From assembly GCF_001659605.2 (NCBI RefSeq), contig NC_035164.2, positions 16,485,393 through 16,549,392 on the forward strand: a stretch of DNA of 64,000 nucleotides, in the 5' to 3' direction. The position numbers and the translations under genes are program-made. This document shows positions 11,400-23,400 of the stretch, piece after piece; position 1 is the stretch's first letter, and every line of letters starts with the position of its first letter. The notes beneath the pieces are model-generated. The model made no database searches. It had not been told where the DNA came from and was given only the letters and a program-made list of their open reading frames with translations. Origin of the DNA: Manihot esculenta (Eukaryota > Streptophyta > Magnoliopsida > Malpighiales > Euphorbiaceae).

Positions 11400-11630
11400 T
11401 TAAAAATTATTATTGCTTAATAGTACTTCAAGATACATAAGCATAGAATTAAATAATTCTAATGTTCTTTCAATTTCTCTACAATCACAATATTCATTAT
11501 GGTTGATAACATGGTAATCACTAATAAATCTTCCTTGTTCAATTATATTCCTTTTGAATGCTTTTACTTCTCTTTTATTTGTTAAATCTATTAAACTTAG
11601 CTTTTCTAATGCAGATTTAATAAATCTCAT
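11400..11630 (-). CDS. Small leader ORF of 76 codons, right unit
   Basis: Counterpart of the ORF at 2878-3108, with a single Glu-to-Lys change caused by one C-to-T difference. Still open in both units. Function unknown; a regulatory uORF is as likely as a protein. Confidence 0.4.
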   Translation of the reverse strand: MRFIKSALEKLSLIDLTNKREVKAFKRNIIEQGRFISDYHVINHNEYCDCREIERTLELFNSMLMYLEVLLSNNNF

Positions 11631-12171
11631 TGTTATTAATTATGCGAATAAGTATGTGAATATCTTAATTGAATATAAGCACTAATACCATTACAAATAT
11701 TAATAATTGTTATGACAGTATAATAAAGATTACAAGTATAGCAATAATATTCAGTTATTTCTATTTCCATTTTAATTTTATTTTAAATGTATCAAATGAG
11801 CTACACAATTTCTGGTGTGGAAGATCGGTATAAACCGCAACCACAGAGCATACTTATCATGCAAATTGATTTTAGGTCAAGGTTCCTGCACTGTTAATCT
11901 GGAGTCCCAGAATTAACTCAGAGTGAAGAGCGAAGAGAGAAAGAAATGGTTGCCGTCAACACGGTCTTACTTTGTAACAATTGTATATTGGATAAAAAGT
12001 ACAAATACAAATTACAAACTTACTTTGTACAAATACTTAAAAATAAACTGCTACGACTGAGTTGTAGTAAACTTCAGTCTCCTTACATATGATTACATAA
12101 ACTGAATACATTTGAGAGAAAATTTCTATGCTGGAAATTTTTGGTGTGTCTTCAACTGGTCTGGATGTCTG

Positions 12172-12443
12172 CTTTTATAGGCGTCGGACTTCAAAATTTA
12201 TTAAATGGAATTCAGCGGTCATCCACAGTAGTATGAATAGTAGTGTGAACGCTGAGTCATTCTACAGTCACCTTGTCTGCCATTTGTCTGGGTGAGTGTG
12301 TTATGGGGTCCACCATGTTGCTTTGTCTGCCACTTGTCTGGGTGAGTGCATTGTGGGGTCCACCATTTTGTTTTGTCTGCCACTTGGTCTGCCTGTGTTG
12401 ATGTGGGTCCCATATGTCTGATGATGAGTGCTGTGTGACGTCA
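12172..12443 (-). promoter_or_regulatory. Pararetroviral promoter of pregenomic RNA, right unit
   Basis: Same arrangement as in the left unit: TATA box at 12172-12180, 50-bp repeats at 12273-12412, TGACGTCA at 12436-12443. Transcription from here on the minus strand would run through a complete genome length before meeting the second promoter, which is the arrangement that could give a terminally redundant RNA. Whether it is active cannot be seen from sequence. Confidence 0.75.
12273..12412. repeat. 50-bp tandem repeats in viral promoter, right unit
   Basis: TTGTCTGCCA at 12273, 12323 and 12373. I see no difference from the left copy, so both units descend from one genome carrying the same repeat number. 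Confidence 0.85.
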
Positions 12444-12511
12444 TGGCTTACGTTTGTGCATGAATAATTTGCTGAGTCATTGTCTGCTAATTGTCGTTTT
12501 TCATATGAATT

Positions 12512-13894
12512 TTATGGTTCTGCTTGTGTGAAAAAATCATCATTGTCGATAGATAAATCCACTGGGGAAGAGACAGAGCTTCTTGTCTCTTTTATTTCTT
12601 CGATCAATTTGTCATATTCCTCTTCAGAGACACATTTGGCCATTTGGGCCATCATCTGTTGTTTTCTGGCAAAAAATGTTTCCTGTTTGGTAACTTGCAT
12701 TGGACTTAATTTTTTGGCATATTGTGGTTGTGAGTTAAAGAAATGGTCAACAGCTTTTGGTCCGCAATTGGCTAGATCTGTTTTAGGCCACCACTTAATT
12801 TTGTGTTTGCGGACTAAATTGGGTATTTGGAAGTTGTTTAGGGTATAGTCTTTAATTTGGTATTCTGACATGTAAATCCATGGTATGTGGAAAAGGTGAG
12901 AATAAATCAACCATTTAGGAGATAGCAGGATATTTTCTGGTAGTTGCGAGTTTTCAAAAAATTGGTCTTGGGCTGATACAATTGGTTCTGGTATAATGGT
13001 TAGGTCAAGGCCAAATTTATTCCACCATTGGTGGAACCAATATGGTATAGGGTAAGAAAAATCATCAGATATGTAAAAGAAAAATGAAATTGATAATTGA
13101 TCATTTTGTTTTAAGAACGTGCGTTCCCAAGCAGTTTGGTAATCATAATAATTAAATTTGGTCACTTGTCCATGAGATAAAGAAATATCTTTACTTTTAT
13201 GGGGTTCTTGTCCCCAATCAGAAATGGTCAATACTCTGATTATTCGTACTTTACAATATCTGATTTTATGTTTAATATGGGGATCAAAGTTATTATACAT
13301 AAGAATAGAATTTGTTTGAACAAGGATGGTTTCATAAAAGGATTGGTTTTTGGCAAAATTATCAGGGATATAGTAATGGGTTTTTGGGAATATGGATTCA
13401 CAAAGTTGGTAAACATTAAGGTTTGGATTTTGTGACCAGTATTCTGGTTCAATGGTTAAAATAACATTTTCAATGGTTTTATAACTATATTCAGGTTGGT
13501 TTATTTGCAGTGATTGTGTTGGAGAATATGTTGGGCTTAAACTTTGGCCAGTAACAACTTGTTTAAAGGTCGAAGGGGTAATTAATTTTTGTGGTTGCAA
13601 GGGAGAGAATTTATTTAACAAAGTAAATTGTGAGCTGGATTGGGGAGAACTTGGTCTCGTAATAAGGGCACTGGACATTGGGCTAAGAGGCCTATTTATT
13701 ATACTGGTACTACTAGTAAACATGGGTTTATGCAGGTATGTATTTTGTCTAGGACTTAGTCCTGAGGATGATGCATTTACATTTGGTCTAGAACTTTGTC
13801 CCGAAAATAAATTGACATTTATTCTTTGTGTCTCATTGGTCTTTTGTCTTAAAGAAATTTTGGATGTCTCATCTGGATCCTTGCCTTTGTTCAT
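12512..13894 (-). CDS. Viral ORF2 protein, function unknown, right unit (460 aa, intact)
   Basis: Counterpart of 3990-5372 with an Asp-to-Asn change near residue 143. Start and ORF1 stop again overlap as ATGA at 13891-13894. That this ORF stays open in both units while ORF1 is broken is expected by chance from its shorter length and is not by itself evidence of function. Confidence 0.85.
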   Translation of the reverse strand: MNKGKDPDETSKISLRQKTNETQRINVNLFSGQSSRPNVNASSSGLSPRQNTYLHKPMFTSSTSIINRPLSPMSSALITRPSSPQSSSQFTLLNKFSPLQPQKLITPSTFKQVVTGQSLSPTYSPTQSLQINQPEYSYKTIENVILTIEPEYWSQNPNLNVYQLCESIFPKTHYYIPDNFAKNQSFYETILVQTNSILMYNNFDPHIKHKIRYCKVRIIRVLTISDWGQEPHKSKDISLSHGQVTKFNYYDYQTAWERTFLKQNDQLSISFFFYISDDFSYPIPYWFHQWWNKFGLDLTIIPEPIVSAQDQFFENSQLPENILLSPKWLIYSHLFHIPWIYMSEYQIKDYTLNNFQIPNLVRKHKIKWWPKTDLANCGPKAVDHFFNSQPQYAKKLSPMQVTKQETFFARKQQMMAQMAKCVSEEEYDKLIEEIKETRSSVSSPVDLSIDNDDFFTQAEP

Positions 13895-16800
13895 GCTGTT
13901 CCCTGCAAAAATTCTCTTGTTAGAAAATCAGCTATGGAATTATCAATTCCTTTAATATGTTCAATATCAAACTCAAAGATAGACAAAAATGCTTGCCATC
14001 TAGCAAATATGTGTTTGGCTGCAAGATTTTTTACATCTTTGGTCAAAACATCTTTAGCAGCTTTACAATCAACTCGAATAGTAAATTTCTGATTTAGTAA
14101 ATCACTTTGGAATTTTGTAACACATAAAACAATTGATAAAATTTCCTTCTTTATGGTAGAATATTTTTCTTGTGTTGGATTCCAAACACCTGAATAATAT
14201 CTTATAATATGATCTTTATTATTTATCTTTTGTTTTAATATGCCACCAAAACCTTGGTCGGATGCATCGGTTTCTACTATCTTGGGAATATTAGGATTAC
14301 AGATATTTAAACATGGTAATGTTTTTACATGTTTTTTGATTTCTTGTATGAGTTTTGTATGGTTTTCTGTCCATGGTTTAGGATTCTTTTTCAATCGATT
14401 ATATAAAGGTTTACATAATATTCTCAAGTTAGGTAAGAAGTCTGCAATGTAGTTTAAAGATCCTAAGAATCTTTGTAATTGATTTTTATCTTTAATTATA
14501 TCTGGAAATTTGTCAGCAAATTCTATACTTCTCTGAATTGGTACTATAGTATTTTGATAGATTTCATGGCCTAGAAATCGAATTTTTGTTTGAAATAATT
14601 TCATTTTTGGTTTGGATAATACTAAACCATTTCTTTTTATGATTTTATAAAATATATGTAGATGTTTCATATGTTGGTTAAGGTTTTCACTGAATACTAA
14701 AACATCGTCAATATATGTTATTATAAAATTATATGGTGTAAAAATGTCATTCATGATCTTTTGGAATTCACTTGGTGCATTTTTTAAGCCAAATGGCATA
14801 ATGTTCCATTCATATTGTCCAAAGGGTACAGTAAATGCTGTTTTGTATTTATCTGTTTCATCTATTTGTACTTGCCAGAAACCCGATTTCATATCAAATT
14901 TTGAAAAGATTTCTGCTTTATATAATCTATTTAAAAGATCTTGTTTATTTGGTATGGGGTATCTAATCCATCTTAAAACTTTGTTTAATGGTTTATAATT
15001 AATTACTAATCGTGGTGCACCTCTTTCTATTTCAGCATTTTTATTTACATAAAAGGCTGCACATGACCATGGTGATTTACTTGGTCTAATTAACTTTTTT
15101 GTTAATAGATCTTGAATTTCTTTTTTGCAGAATTCTAACATTTCTTGGTTCATCTGAATAGGTCTTGCTTTCGTGGGTATATCTTGTTCTTTAAAGTCTG
15201 GTTCATATGGTAAAGTTACTATGTGTTGTTTTCTATTCCAAAATGCTGTTGGTAATTCGGAACATAGGTCTTTTTCAAATTGGTCTTGAAATGTTTTAAT
15301 TTGCTGTTTAATATTTGGATTTTCTAACTGTTCTTCTATTCTAATAAAATGTAAGTCTTTCTTTAAAAATTTTATTTGGTTTTCTAAATTATTAATTTTA
15401 CTTATGTTCTCTTGTTGGACTGAATTAACATCATGGTAATTAATAGGTGTTAAGAATTTAAATATAAGATCTTGTCCTAATACATTTGTTTCTAATCCTA
15501 ATTGTGTGACTTTAAAGGGGTATAACATTTGTAAAAATGGATTTCCTAGAATAATTTGTGTATTGAGATTTTCAATTAACATGAAACTGGTTTTGAAACA
15601 TATTCCATTGTTACAAATATGTGCACTAGGTATTTTGTAATTTATTTTGACTTTAGTTGAATTAGCTGCCGATAACGTTTGTTTAGTTTTATGAAAGTAT
15701 TTGCTTGGTATGATTCCTTGATCTATGCAGTTCATGTCCGCACCTGAATCTAACATAGCTATAGTTTCTAATGTAAAATCTTTTATTGTTAAATTTATTT
15801 TTACATACCATTTTTGATATTTTATTCTTGTAATATCATTAAATTTTAATGCTGTTTCTCCTTCACTGTCGGAAGTTATGACTAAGGGTTTTTGTTCTTC
15901 GTTTATCTTATCTTTCCCTGAGGTTTGTCCTTTTTCTTGTTCTACATATTGCGTTAATTTTTGGTTTTGTTCTAGATAATCACATCTTAACTTTAATTGT
16001 CTCACTTCTGATTTTAATAGTTTTATTTCTGATTGTAGATCCATAGAAGAAATGGTCTTTGTGGGTTTTTTCTGTTTAAATAATTGTTCAATATCTTCAA
16101 ACTTAGTTGGTGGTTCATTTTCTTGTTTTATTTCTTCATTCATTAATTTTGTTAATTTTTTAAACATTTTTCGTTTAATATTGGAATCTTGTACTTGTTC
16201 TATTTGTTCTAATACTTGTTTATATTCTGTTAAAACGTTTATTTTATTGTTGCAATTACAAAATTCTCCTTGACAATCATGGTTACTATCGGAACTACTT
16301 ATTGTGTCTAGTGAAGTGTCACTATTATATTCATCATCTAATTCTGAGGAAGATAATTTACTTTGGTCAATTTTTTCTAGCAGTTGTTCTATATTGTCTA
16401 TTTTTAATTCTACACCTAATTCATGTATTTTTCTTCTTGCAGGACATTCTTTCGCATAATGTCTTTTTTGATTACATAAGTAACAAGTGATATTGGATTT
16501 ATTATTGGATCTTTTAAAATTGTTTTTCTTATAATTATTTCTTTTAAAGGGTCGCCTTGTAAAAGGTTTTTTCGTCATCTGTTTATTATATTTATTATAT
16601 GGTTTCCTAGGGTACTTGTCTTGTTTATATATTTTATTTTTAAAAGGTTTATATCTTTTATGTTTTTGTTTCTGCATGGTTCCAAATCCAAATTGTTCAC
16701 ACCAATTTCCTAATTCTTTCCGGGATTGCCTATTTTCCATTTTTAATTTTTGTTGTAGCTTCATATCTCTACATAATCTTATTCCTGTTAGATTGACACA

Positions 16801-16956
16801 GGTTATTAGGTCTCCATATGTTAAATCATCATAAGAAATGTGTCCAAATTTTTGTTCAATTGTTTCTTTTACTTTAGTTGTAAATAATCTAGGTAGTCCT
16901 GTAAAGAATTTTTCTTTCCAATGGTATGCGTTTGGATCAGCTAATGTAATTATCAA
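13891..16956 (-). pseudogene. Viral ORF1 C-terminal part (coat, protease, RT, RNase H), 5'-truncated at the host junction
   Basis: A 1021-codon open frame. The first few codons (16947-16956) come from host DNA; viral sequence starts at 16946 inside the coat region. In order it carries the zinc knuckle (about 16447-16488, with Arg replacing the Gly of the other copy: CNQKRHYAKEC), the protease LDSGAD, the RT motifs with YIDD, and RNase H with TDAS. The T run at 16066-16071 has six T and the coat-protease join is open here, which indicates that these domains form one polyprotein. The movement-protein half is absent, so this copy is incomplete. Confidence 0.88.
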
Positions 16957-17790
16957 ATAAAATTAATTAAATTAAGATATAAAAAATTAAATGTGGATTA
17001 ATTTTAAATGAAAAATATCTAAAATTATTTTAAATGATATTTGAAAAAAATTATTAATTTAAAATTATTTAAATAATAAATAAATTATTTATTTTTATAT
17101 ACGAATTTTTTTTGTTTAATTTATTATTTTTTTAAAAAATATAATTTAACTTACAATAAAATTTCAATAAATAGAATTAAAATATAAAAAATATCTTCTA
17201 TAAATAAAATTTAATTAAGAACTTCTTCAATTAATTTAAATTTAAATAAACTAATACTATAATTAAATTATTAAATTAAAAAATTTTAGATAATAAAAAA
17301 TTGTAATTATTTTTTTAAAAAATTAGTTTAACTTATAATAAAATTTCAATATAAATAATTTAAATATTAAGAAAACTTTTTATGATAAAATTTAATTTAA
17401 TTAAAATATTAAGAGATTTTTTTAATCAATTTAAATTTAAATAGAATATTAATATAATTAAATAATTAAATTAAAAAAAAATTTTAAAAATAATAAAATT
17501 ATAATTAACAAAATATAATATTTAATTTAAAAAGTTTTAATATTCCTCACTCTCCCCATTTTTTTATATATAAAATAGATTTGAAAATATTATACATAGT
17601 AATATTTAAAATAAAATAAAATTTTAAAATATGGACTTGCTATATGATAGATAGATTCCATCAAAATTTGAGTAATTGATTTTAGTTATAATCATTTTCA
17701 CATAATTCATGAAATTGAGTTTTAATTTCTATTCAACCAAGGAGAGGAAATATGGAAATTAATTGAAGTCCACAAAATTTAAAGAATCTG
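16947..17790. other. AT-rich host DNA flanking the virus array; no gene seen
   Basis: Very AT-rich sequence with many TTTAAATTTAAA-like words and imperfect local duplications (compare 17101-17250 with 17320-17460). No ORF, RNA gene or recognisable element. AT-rich DNA is a common setting for pararetroviral integration. Confidence 0.6.
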
Positions 17791-18375
17791 GAATTGAACC
17801 AAACTGAGTGTCAACATCATTTTCTTTGCCCACTCCCAGCCGCCAGCCTTCTTCTCCCACCAAGAGCACAAACAGAACAGCAGATTGGCCTTCTCCCTCC
17901 CCCAAGAAGACAGCCGGCAGCATGCTCCTCCCCCAACAGCCGGCGGCCACCAGCTACGGCAGCGAAGTACCTAGTGCAGCTGCGAAGTCTTTGAAGAAAT
18001 CTCCCCTAGCGCAGCAGCGGCCACCAACGACAACAGTGAACTCCCTCAGGCATCAGCGGTCCCACTAGCGAAATACCTCACCAATCTCCCTCAGCGACGG
18101 CGTCTCCCCTTTCCGCCTGCGACAACTACAGCGTATCCCTTCAACCAAACTCCGTCAACCAGCCACAATTTTAGTCTTCCCCCAACCATCTCACTGTAAG
18201 TGAAAAAGAGATTTAAGCAACTGCATCTGCTGTTTGAGCTAATTGTTAATTTCTTAATAGAAATGATATGAATCGACTTATTTTATCTTAATGTATCTGT
18301 TATGTTTTAGCATGTAAAATTCTAAGGGCTCAGCTCACTAAGGCTTCTCCTCATCCCAAATCAGCAACTGAACAG
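17791..18375 (+). other. GC-richer exon-like segment, possibly spliced transcript or 5' UTR
   Basis: A pyrimidine-rich, GC-richer island in AT-rich DNA. It ends at a good splice donor (ACT|GTAAGTG at about 18196-18203), followed by an intron-like stretch, an acceptor (TTTTAG near 18306-18310) and a second exon-like block ending CAG|GTCGGT near 18375. Overlapping short ORFs in two frames (17794-17994 and 17808-18068) are Pro/Ser-rich and unconvincing. It could be the first exons of a noncoding transcript or the 5' end of the disrupted LysM copy that follows. Confidence 0.3.
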
Positions 18376-18556
18376 GTCGGTTTTCTGCTAAACAATGAAT
18401 GCTAACATCTCCTTCTCTTCATGTTGTGCTTCTTTCTAAATCACACACGTATTTTAGAGTTCTTATGAAAAATTAATGACCTAACTACATGTATTTTGGA
18501 GCTTTTATGAAAAATTAATGACCTGTCTTAAAAAGCGAAGAAAATTTTAATTTTAG

Positions 18557-18815
18557 TTCGTGGCTCTAGCCTTTTTGCGAGAATTGGTGACTTCAGTGCT
18601 GGATGTGGGGCAGAGCCTTCTACTTCCACTGCCATGTACTTGTTTTAATGGGACTGATAATTCCTTGCCGGCAATTTATTTGTCTTACACGGTAATTGAT
18701 ACTTTGGCCGGGATTGTTTCAAGATATTCCACTGCCATTACTGATTTGATGAATGTTAATGCTATGGGGAACCCAGCCATCAAGGCTGGTGATGTACTTG
18801 CAGTGCCTTTGCGGG
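18557..18815 (+). pseudogene. LysM domain GPI-anchored protein fragment (LYM1/LYM3-like)
   Basis: Starts after an acceptor-like TTTTAG and encodes a segment with LPLPCTCFNGTDNSLPAIYL, then a LysM repeat (IDTLAGI...YSTAITDLMNVNAM...IKAGDVLAVPL). This matches the middle of plant LysM proteins such as LYM1/LYM3, cell-surface receptors for peptidoglycan or chitin fragments. It ends at a donor-like GGTAAC, so it is a genomic, not reverse-transcribed, fragment. No signal peptide, first LysM, C-terminal domain or GPI signal exists on either side. The reading frame continues to 18985 only through intron-like sequence. A broken partial duplication is the best reading. Confidence 0.7.
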
Positions 18816-20480
18816 GTAACTTGGGTTCATTCGAATCTGTTTATTTTAGCATATTAGTAATATGGTATGTTTCTCCAGTTAGTACTGAACAAATTGGGTT
18901 GCTGGTTTTAGTGAGGATAAGTTTGACTCCAGTTGTTTGCAGGATTTATACCTTTTCTGGAGTAGTTAATGCATTTATTTATTAGTGTAAATAAAAAAAA
19001 ATAGTAATTATGGTTTAAACAGCATAGTAATTATTTCTTTTAATTTTGATGAATTTATAAAAACATAATTGAAACAAAAATTTCATATATTATTTTTATG
19101 CTTCCAAAAAGTCGATGAATTTTTTTTAATAATTTAAAATAAAATTCTATGAGTCATAAGTAATATAAACATGTTATGTGTTTTTTTAAAATCGTTATTT
19201 TCATGTTTCAAAAAGTTAAAAAGACTTTTATAAAGTAAAAAAATAAAATCTATTTTTTTTTTATTTTGCACAATCTTTTATGAAAACGTAACTAAACAAA
19301 TCAGAAATTTATCTTATTTTGATAACTTTATATGTTTTAAACAATTGATGAATATCCTATTGAAATTTAAAGGTTTTTTTAGTCTTATTTTTATAATATT
19401 TTTATTCTTTTTAATTAATTAGTAAAATTTATTAAAAATACAGATATATAAATAGTAAGGGCATATATTAATGAATAAAATAATACATGGCTAAATTTGT
19501 TATTCATAACTTTAATAAATTAATTATAGAATTTATCATTTAATTTAATTTTACTAATATGTTATTTCTTTAACTCTTCATAATATTTTATGACTTCAAA
19601 TATTAATATTAAAAATGAAAAAAAAAATTCTAGTGAATAGCTTTGTTATTATCTCATTATAACTTAGACATTGAAAATTTTTAAAAAAACTGTATACTAA
19701 GCTTTACATATACATATATAATGAGCTGTAATAATTCGAGTTAAAAATCACATTTCTAGTGAATAGATATACGTATCATTTCCATTTCAAAAAGGAAAAA
19801 GATATACGTATCATTTTGTTTAATATTTTTTTTATTTGTCCTTATTATCTCAAAAATACGATTTATAAAGTAAGAATAAAATGGTATTTTACTATTTTTT
19901 TCCCCTCTTTTCAAACTAAAAAAAGATTTATTCTTTATTTATTGTTACTTTATACTTGTTCAAACACAAAAGCAAAAGATAAAAAAAGAAAATAAACAAA
20001 TTCTCTTATAAAATTATCAAACAAAGGGTAAAATGTAATATTTTCTTGCCTAATGCACCACAATTTAATAATTTCGGACAAATTCAGTAGCAAATTATAC
20101 TTCAATTAAATTAGTTTGAATTTTGATGTTTGGAGGGCTTTATGAAATTATGTGAGGCATAACAAAAATTATTTTATTGTTTTAGAGTTTTTAGGAGTAA
20201 AATTTGTAAAATTTAATTTTAAATGCTTTAGTATTTTATACTTATTATTTTTTTTTTTGTTTTGCTCTGTTAAAAGTAATTTCGATTGCAAAAGCAAACC
20301 CTACATTGAGGGTAACTATGTCATTTCATATAGTTCTCCTTACCAATATTTTAATTGGTCTTTTGACTGGACAACGCTGTGATGTTGTCATTAGCTTTTG
20401 CTATTAACATCCAATATTTAGGGCCATGTGGATAACTGTTTCGACACTTTGCAGTTTCTGCATCCTCAGCCCAGAGCCAA
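18816..20480. other. AT-rich upstream region of the aldehyde oxidase gene; no other gene seen
   Basis: After the LysM fragment the DNA is strongly AT-rich with long A and T runs and no convincing ORF. Its right part must contain the promoter and 5' UTR of the oxidase gene that starts at 20481, but I see no TATA box I would defend. Confidence 0.5.
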
Positions 20481-23400
20481 ATGGAAGAGGAAAGACCAAC
20501 AGGAACTAACAATTTGGTTTTCGCTGTTAATGGACAAAGGTTTGAGCTTTCAAGCGTCGACCCTTCTTTGACTTTGCTTGAATTCTTGCGTTCCCACACT
20601 CGTTTCAAGAGTGTCAAGCTCAGTTGTGGTGAAGGTAGTGTCAAGCTCTACAGTCTTGTTTATACATGGTGTTTGAATGAGGGTCAATTAAATCTCAACT
20701 TTGCTTGCTTTTAATTACTTGGATGGGTTGATGAGCACCTTCAATTTTATGAATACTTATAGTTATATGTGCATGTATGCATCTATGTCCTTGTTGTTGT
20801 TTTTTTTATTTTTTTTAATGTTTATTATAAATAAACATGTGTTCTCTTGATTTATTGATTGTTTTCTTGTATAGAATTTAGAGTTTAGTGTATTGCTGCC
20901 TACTTTTAAGTTGTGTTTTTTTATTGAAGATTTTTGAGAAATTCTAAGCTTTGTTGCTTTTATATATGTTTTACATACAATGTAATCATCAATTTATACA
21001 CAAAGAATTGAATCTAACTAGGAAGTTTATACAAAAGGCAACAAATAAATTAGCTATGATGTAAGACCTAAAAATTAGCAATTAAATCAATAATCAAAGA
21101 TTTGAAATATGCTAAAATAGTCGGTCAACACTCTCCCTCAAGTTGCTGCATACATATTACACATATCCAACTTGCAAACTAAGGTGTGATAGGTTTTGTT
21201 ATTAAGTCCTTTGGTGAATATGACGGCCAATTGTTTGTTAGAGGTCACATGAACTAAATTCAAGACACTATCTGTTAGTTTCTCCTTATTGACCAATGTG
21301 ATTCTTTGCCTTAATTACGAAGATTATAAACTCTATTTAGGAATATTTTATGGATCTTAATTAGGCTTAATTATAGAGATTATATTCTTTACTTTTACTG
21401 TAAATATTCCAAATTAGGTGTGATTATGTATTTAAATACCCAAATCTTGCAAAGATTAATTCAATTGGAATAAACACAGAATTTCTTTCCAAAATTCTTC
21501 ACTCCTTAATAAAGTGCCGATCAATTTCTATATATTTCGTTTGATCATGTTGAACTGGATTTTAAGCTATACTAATAGCCGCTTTGTTATCACAGTACAA
21601 GAGTACTTTGTCATTTCTTGACAATTTTAATTCCTCTAATAATCTTTGCAACCACAAAAGTTCACAAACTCTTTGAGTAATAGCTCTATACTTAGCTTCA
21701 TCATTTAATCGAGCATCAATACTTTGCTTCTTGCTTTTCCAAATAATAAGGTTCCTTCCATAAATGTGTAGTAACCAGAGATTGACCTCCTATAATCTGG
21801 AGATTTAGCTCAATATGCATCTATAAATACTTCTATTTGGAGGTGATCATGTTTGAAAAGGAGACCTTTTCCTCAAGGAGACTCTAGATGCAACAAAATG
21901 CGAAAAACAGCTTGCGCATAGAGCTCATGAGTATCATGCATAAACTAATTGACCAAGTTGATTGTATATGCTATGTTTAGTCTAGTGTGTAAAAGATAAA
22001 TTAGTTTCCCTATCAACCTCTAATACTAGCTAATATCAACTGACTCAAAAATTCTTGTTTGTAGCTTGTGATTGTTCTTGACAAGGGATTTTGCTGGTTT
22101 GCAACTCAATATTCCAGTCTATTTCAAAAGATCTAGGATATGCTTCTTTTGAGAAATAAGGATTCATTTCTCTGATCTGACAATCTCAATTTCCAAGAAA
22201 TATTGAAGCTTTCCTAGATCTTTCTTATCAAATTTCTGAACTAGAAGCTTCTTCAATTGAGCCTTTTCTTCTTTGTCATCACTATGTATGAACAAAGCAG
22301 ACACACTCAACACTTTTGATGGAACAGTATAAGTATTAACCCCTTGAAGAACCTTTAAAGGACTTCTACAGTCAAGAGTTTTAAGAGACATCCTATTAAT
22401 GAGATAAGCAACAATTAGGATGGCATTCCCCTATATTTTTGGAAGATTCATATTTTATAGTGAACAAAAAGAATTGAGCTACCTTCAGCAGATGTCTATT
22501 TTTTCTTTCAGCGACACCAATGGGATGAGTAGTTTAATATATGATCCCATTGGACTCCAAATAAGTAAAAATCCTATTATCTATACTTAGTTTCATTATT
22601 AGTTTGCAAAGTTTTTACTTTAGCATCAAACTAAATACAAATCATATGGTGAAAGGATTGAAAACAAGAAAAGTCATGCGAGTGTCACAATCAATAAAGA
22701 CTAATGATTACCAGATAATGAGACATCTTAGGACCCCAAACATCTGAGTAAAGGAATTGGACTTTTATTCTTATTCAAATGATAAGAGGTTCTAGTATGC
22801 TTGGAATACTTACAAACATCACAAAATAAAGATCCAATTTGAGTCATAGAAAATAATCTAGGATATAATTTTTCCAAAATAAAGAAAGATGGATGTCCTA
22901 ATCGTTTATGCCACTGTATTATTTCCTTATCAACATTCTTATTCTCTCCAAAAAAGGATTGACTGGAATCTGGATTCCCTTCCAACATATATAAGTAAAT
23001 AATTTTGGGAGAAATTTTTAATTCTATTCCAATTTAATTGATTTTACAAGGTTTGATTATTTATACACAGAGAATCAACCTAATTAGGAATATTTAAATA
23101 CACCTAATTAGAAATATTTACAACAAAAGTAGAAAATAAAATTTTTATAATCAAGCATAATTATAGGGTTCTTCTATGTTGGTCAATACTCCCCCTCAAG
23201 TTGCTACATAGATGTCACATATGTCCAACTTGCAAACCAAGGTGTAATAGGTCTTGTTACTGAGTCCTTTGATAAATACATCAGCTGACTGTTTCTTGGA
23301 AGGCATGTGATCTAATCTCAAGTCATCGTTTATTAGCTTCTTTTTAATAAAGTGTCAATCAATCTCTGCTCTTTGTTCGGTCATGTTGAACCGGATTGTG

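Larger units (their letters stand above)
1..16946 (-). mobile_element. Endogenous pararetrovirus, tandem head-to-tail array (about 1.99 genome units)
   Basis: The sequence from 1 matches the sequence from 8515 onward almost base for base; the offset drifts only from 8514 to 8522 because of small indels, so the unit is about 8.52 kb. On the minus strand each unit reads promoter, leader, tRNA-Met primer site, movement protein, zinc-knuckle coat region, protease, reverse transcriptase, RNase H and a second ORF. There are no LTRs and no integrase, as expected of Caulimoviridae, whose integration is accidental. The gene order (movement protein first, one long ORF1, a separate ORF2) is what I know of florendoviruses; the genus is inference. 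The right end at 16946 passes abruptly into AT-rich host DNA. The left end lies outside the window. The two units differ by only a few scattered substitutions and four small indels, so the array looks young or was recently duplicated. Confidence 0.93.

Noticed and set aside
1..16946. Assignment to cassava vein mosaic virus-like cavemoviruses
   Set aside because: Cassava-like host made this tempting, but in cavemoviruses, as I know them, coat and movement regions are in the opposite order and RT is in a separate ORF; here movement protein is first and RT is in the same ORF.
17794..18068. Two overlapping short Pro/Ser-rich ORFs as a gene
   Set aside because: Both frames of a pyrimidine-rich stretch are open by composition; no domain, and the stretch looks like an untranslated exon.
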